This document shows positions 8,054 to 10,199 of a stretch of 10,199 bases of DNA, in pieces (the first letter of the stretch is position 1; each line of letters begins with the position of its first letter). The stretch is from UBA4615 sp035628395 (GTDB lineage: Bacteria; Pseudomonadota; Gammaproteobacteria; Burkholderiales; Burkholderiaceae_E). The position numbers were made by a program, and so were the translations under genes. Below the pieces are notes generated by a model. That model searched no databases. It was not told the DNA's origin and saw only the letters and a program-made list of their open reading frames with translations. The stretch covers positions 1-10,199 of the forward strand of contig DASPJX010000006.1 of assembly GCA_035628395.1 (NCBI GenBank), written 5' to 3'.

Positions 8054-8156
8054 CGCCTCGACCGCCCGCGCCGCGGTCGCGCTTCGGTCGGCCCGCCCTC
8101 CCTGCGGCTCCGCGACGGCGACCGGCCCTCCCTCCCCATCCCGGAGCACCCGTCCC

Positions 8157-9998
8157 ATGACGACCGATTCCCCGCCTCCCGCCACGGTCTCCGACCACCT
8201 CGTCGAGCGGCTGCGCGACTGGGGCGTGCGTCGCGTCTTCGGCTACGCCGGCGACGGCATCAACGGCGTGCTGGGCGCGCTGCAGCGCGTCGGCGCGCAC
8301 GCCGCGGGCGGCCCGATCGAGTTCGTGCAGGCCGCGCACGAGGAGCTCGCCGGGATGATGGCGGTGGCGCACGCCAAGTTCACCGGCGATGTCGGCGTCT
8401 GCCTCGCGACCTCCGGGCCCGGCGCGATCCACCTGCTCAACGGCCTGTACGACGCGAAGCTCGACCACCAGCCGCTGGTGGCGATCGTCGGGCAGCAGTC
8501 GCAGGCCGGCATCGGCGGCGACGCGCAGCAGGAGACCGACCTCGAGGCGCTGCTGCAGGACGTCGCGAGCGCGTACTGCGCGACCGTCGCGGACCCGGAG
8601 CAGCTGCGCCACGTCGTCGACCGCGCGCTGCGCATCGCGATCGGCGAGCGCGCCGTCACCGCGGTGATCGTGCCGCACGACGTGCAGCGGCTGCCGGCGG
8701 TCCCCGAGCCGGCCCACGAGCACGCGCGGCAGCACTCGGCGTCGGGCTGGGCGCGACCGCGGATGCTGCCGCGCGACGCGGACCTGGAGCGCGCGGCGCA
8801 GGTGCTCGCCGCCGGCGAGCGCATCGCGATCCTCGCGGGCGCCGGCGCGCTCGCCGCGGGCGACGCGCTCGCCGCCGTCGCCGAGCGGCTGGGCGCCGGC
8901 GTGGCCAAGGCGCTGCTCGGCAAGGCGGCGCTGCCGGACGACCTCGACTGCGTGACCGGCAGCATCGGCTGGCTGGGCACGTCGGCGAGCAACCGGATGA
9001 TGCGGTCCTGCGACACGCTGCTGATCGTCGGCTCGAACCTGCCCTACACCGAGTTCCTGCCCGAGCCCGGGCAGGCGCGCGGCGTCCAGATCGACGTCGC
9101 GCCGCGCAACCTCGCGCTGCGCTATCCGGTCGAGGTGCCGCTCGCGGGCGACGCCGACGAGACGCTGCGGGCGCTGCTGCCCCGGCTCGCCGAGCCGCCG
9201 CCGGCCCGGCGCGAGGCGCGCGCGCGATGGCGCGCGCAGCTCGACGCGTGGAAGCGCGAGGACGCGGCCGGCCGCGACGGGCCCGATCCGGCACCGGACG
9301 CCTCGCCGATCGATCCGCGACCGCTGGTGCGGATGCTGTCGCGCCGGCTGCCCGATCGATCGGTCGTGACCGCCGACTCCGGCACCTCCGCGGTCTGGCT
9401 CGCCCGCGAGACGACGATCCGGCCGGGCATGCTGGCCTCGCTGTCGGGCGGGCTGGCGACGATGGGCTGCGCGATCCCGTACGCGATCGCCGCGAAGTTC
9501 GCGTACCCGGACCGGTTCGCGCTCGCGCTCGTCGGCGACGGGGCGATGCAGATGAGCGGGCTGTCGGCGCTCGTCGACGTCGCCAAGCACTGGCGCGTCT
9601 GGCGGGACCCGAGGCTGCTGGTCGTCGTGATGAACAACCGCGACCTCGCCTACGTCACGTGGGAGCAGCGCGTGATGGAGGGCGAGCCGCGATACCTCGC
9701 GTCGCAGGCGCTGCCCGACGTGCCGTACGCGGCGTTCGCGAAGCTGCTCGGGCTCGACGGCGTGCGCGTCGAGCGGTTCGACCAGGTGTCGGACGCGATC
9801 GAGCGCGCGCTCGCCGCCGATCGGCCGTTCGTCGTCGACGCGCTGGTGGATCCTTCGGTGCCGACGCTGCCGCCGTCGCTGGAGGCCGGGCAGCGCGAGA
9901 AGCTCGATCGGGCGCTCGACGCCGAGCATGCCCGGGGCGACGTCGCCGCGGCCGACGCGGTCCGCCGGCACCTCGCCGGCCGGCACGACGCGCGATGA
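8157..9998 (+). CDS. Thiamine-diphosphate enzyme, pyruvate oxidase/acetolactate synthase superfamily
   Basis: 613 residues with the three domains of the PoxB/IlvB superfamily. The Pyr domain (about 10-180) has FGYAGDGINGVLGAL, the activating Glu62 in AHEELAGMMA, and LATSGPGAIHLLNGLYDA. The central Rossmann-like domain (about 205-340) has ILAGAG, GSIGWLGTSAS and IVGSNLPYTEFLPEPGQ, and may bind FAD or an ADP moiety. The PP domain (about 385-565) has the ThDP-Mg motif GDGAM (460-464) ending in MNN (492-494). Such enzymes decarboxylate 2-oxo acids, usually pyruvate, giving acetate, acetyl phosphate or acetolactate. The pattern looks closer to pyruvate-oxidase-like proteins than to biosynthetic acetolactate synthase, and no small subunit is next to it. 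The C-terminal 40 residues form a charged helix (QREKLDRALDAEHARGDVAA). The start has GGAG at 10 nt. The stop overlaps the next gene by ATGA. Exact substrate is uncertain. Confidence 0.88.
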   Translation: MTTDSPPPATVSDHLVERLRDWGVRRVFGYAGDGINGVLGALQRVGAHAAGGPIEFVQAAHEELAGMMAVAHAKFTGDVGVCLATSGPGAIHLLNGLYDAKLDHQPLVAIVGQQSQAGIGGDAQQETDLEALLQDVASAYCATVADPEQLRHVVDRALRIAIGERAVTAVIVPHDVQRLPAVPEPAHEHARQHSASGWARPRMLPRDADLERAAQVLAAGERIAILAGAGALAAGDALAAVAERLGAGVAKALLGKAALPDDLDCVTGSIGWLGTSASNRMMRSCDTLLIVGSNLPYTEFLPEPGQARGVQIDVAPRNLALRYPVEVPLAGDADETLRALLPRLAEPPPARREARARWRAQLDAWKREDAAGRDGPDPAPDASPIDPRPLVRMLSRRLPDRSVVTADSGTSAVWLARETTIRPGMLASLSGGLATMGCAIPYAIAAKFAYPDRFALALVGDGAMQMSGLSALVDVAKHWRVWRDPRLLVVVMNNRDLAYVTWEQRVMEGEPRYLASQALPDVPYAAFAKLLGLDGVRVERFDQVSDAIERALAADRPFVVDALVDPSVPTLPPSLEAGQREKLDRALDAEHARGDVAAADAVRRHLAGRHDAR

Positions 9999-10199
9999 CG
10001 CGGTCGCGGGACGAGGGGCGCGAGACGCTCGACCGGGCCTGGGAGGGCCTCGAGGAGGAGACGCCGGATCGCGTGTCGCGGATGATCCGCTGGCTGCGCG
10101 AGCCGCGCGCCCGATGGATCCGCCTGCCGATCGGCCTCCCGCCGATCGCGCAGAGCTTCATGTTCTTCCTGCCGTTCGCCGGGATCGAGTTCCTGCCGC
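9995..10199 (+). CDS. Small predicted membrane protein, N-terminal part (runs off right edge)
   Basis: Partial: 68 codons are present. The protein begins with a charged, probably helical stretch rich in Arg and Glu (1-40: ETLDRAWEGLEEETPDR, then MIRWLREPRARW). A segment RLPIGLPPIAQSFMFFLPF follows and continues hydrophobic to the edge (AGIEFLP). The 'RARWIRLPIGL....LP..G...LP' pattern recalls a family of short proteobacterial membrane proteins, often poorly named in databases, in which 'RLPLGL' opens a transmembrane hairpin. Its ATG sits inside the stop of the ThDP-enzyme gene (ATGA), so the two are translationally coupled. The function is not known to me. A role at the membrane with the upstream oxidase-like enzyme is only inference from coupling. 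Confidence 0.6.
   Translation, partial: MTRSRDEGRETLDRAWEGLEEETPDRVSRMIRWLREPRARWIRLPIGLPPIAQSFMFFLPFAGIEFLP

Larger units (their letters stand above)
7873..8156. other. Divergent intergenic region between the BON and ThDP-enzyme genes
   Basis: These 284 bp must hold both divergent promoters. Besides the AGGAGG box of the BON gene and GGAG (8143-8146) before the ThDP gene, an inverted repeat lies at 8034-8053. On the minus strand TTGCCG near 7930 is the only -35-like hexamer noticed, without a good -10. No small gene with a plausible start was found. Confidence 0.6.

Noticed and set aside
7873..8139. N-terminal extension of the BON protein up to 8139
   Set aside because: The added residues are Arg-rich and featureless, and the strong AGGAGG at 7880-7885 fixes the start at 7872.
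7446..9986. Minus-strand open frame of 846 codons opposite the ThDP enzyme
   Set aside because: Antisense to a well-recognised ThDP enzyme; composition is that of a GC-driven mirror frame.

Overview
The window is extremely GC-rich. It lacks tRNA, rRNA, transposase and phage genes, and looks like ordinary chromosomal sequence from a high-GC proteobacterium. The pairing of a CopG-type ribbon-helix-helix (RHH) regulator with a signal-peptide-less PHB-depolymerase-type esterase, plus the BON protein, suggests Burkholderiales (Betaproteobacteria). This is inferred from gene content; no phylogenetic marker is present.

Layout, left to right. (1) 1-833, minus strand: the N-terminal 277 codons of a very large surface adhesin of the BapA/LapF type, running off the left edge. 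It has a BapA-prefix-like domain, a Gly/Ala-rich segment, a Pro/Ala linker and the start of the first Ig-like repeat. (2) 834-1261: a 428-bp gap upstream of the adhesin holding a good ribosome binding site, a quasi-palindrome, an array of nine 16-bp direct repeats, and a terminator-like hairpin for the gene before it. (3) 1262-3013, minus: a probable two-gene operon of an RHH regulator followed by an alpha/beta-hydrolase of the PHB depolymerase family. A perfect 18-bp palindrome lies 14 bp before the regulator's start codon. (4) 3184-5208, minus: a soluble three-PAS sensor histidine kinase with no partner response regulator in the window. (5) 5342-7872, minus: a BON-domain protein and a membrane-anchored calcineurin-like metallophosphoesterase, overlapping by ATGA. 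(6) 7873-8156: a divergent intergenic region with an 8-bp-arm inverted repeat. (7) 8157-10199, plus: a thiamine-diphosphate enzyme of the pyruvate oxidase/acetolactate synthase superfamily, overlapping by ATGA a small membrane-protein gene cut by the right edge.

Three transcription units are visible by spacing: RHH-esterase, BON-phosphoesterase, and ThDP enzyme-membrane protein. The adhesin and the kinase look monocistronic. The set has a flavour of envelope, storage-polymer and stress physiology, but nothing in the sequence ties it into one pathway. I do not see a complete new defence or mobile system. The least explained elements are the 16-bp repeat array upstream of the adhesin, the 18-bp palindrome before the RHH gene, and the two translationally coupled pairs.
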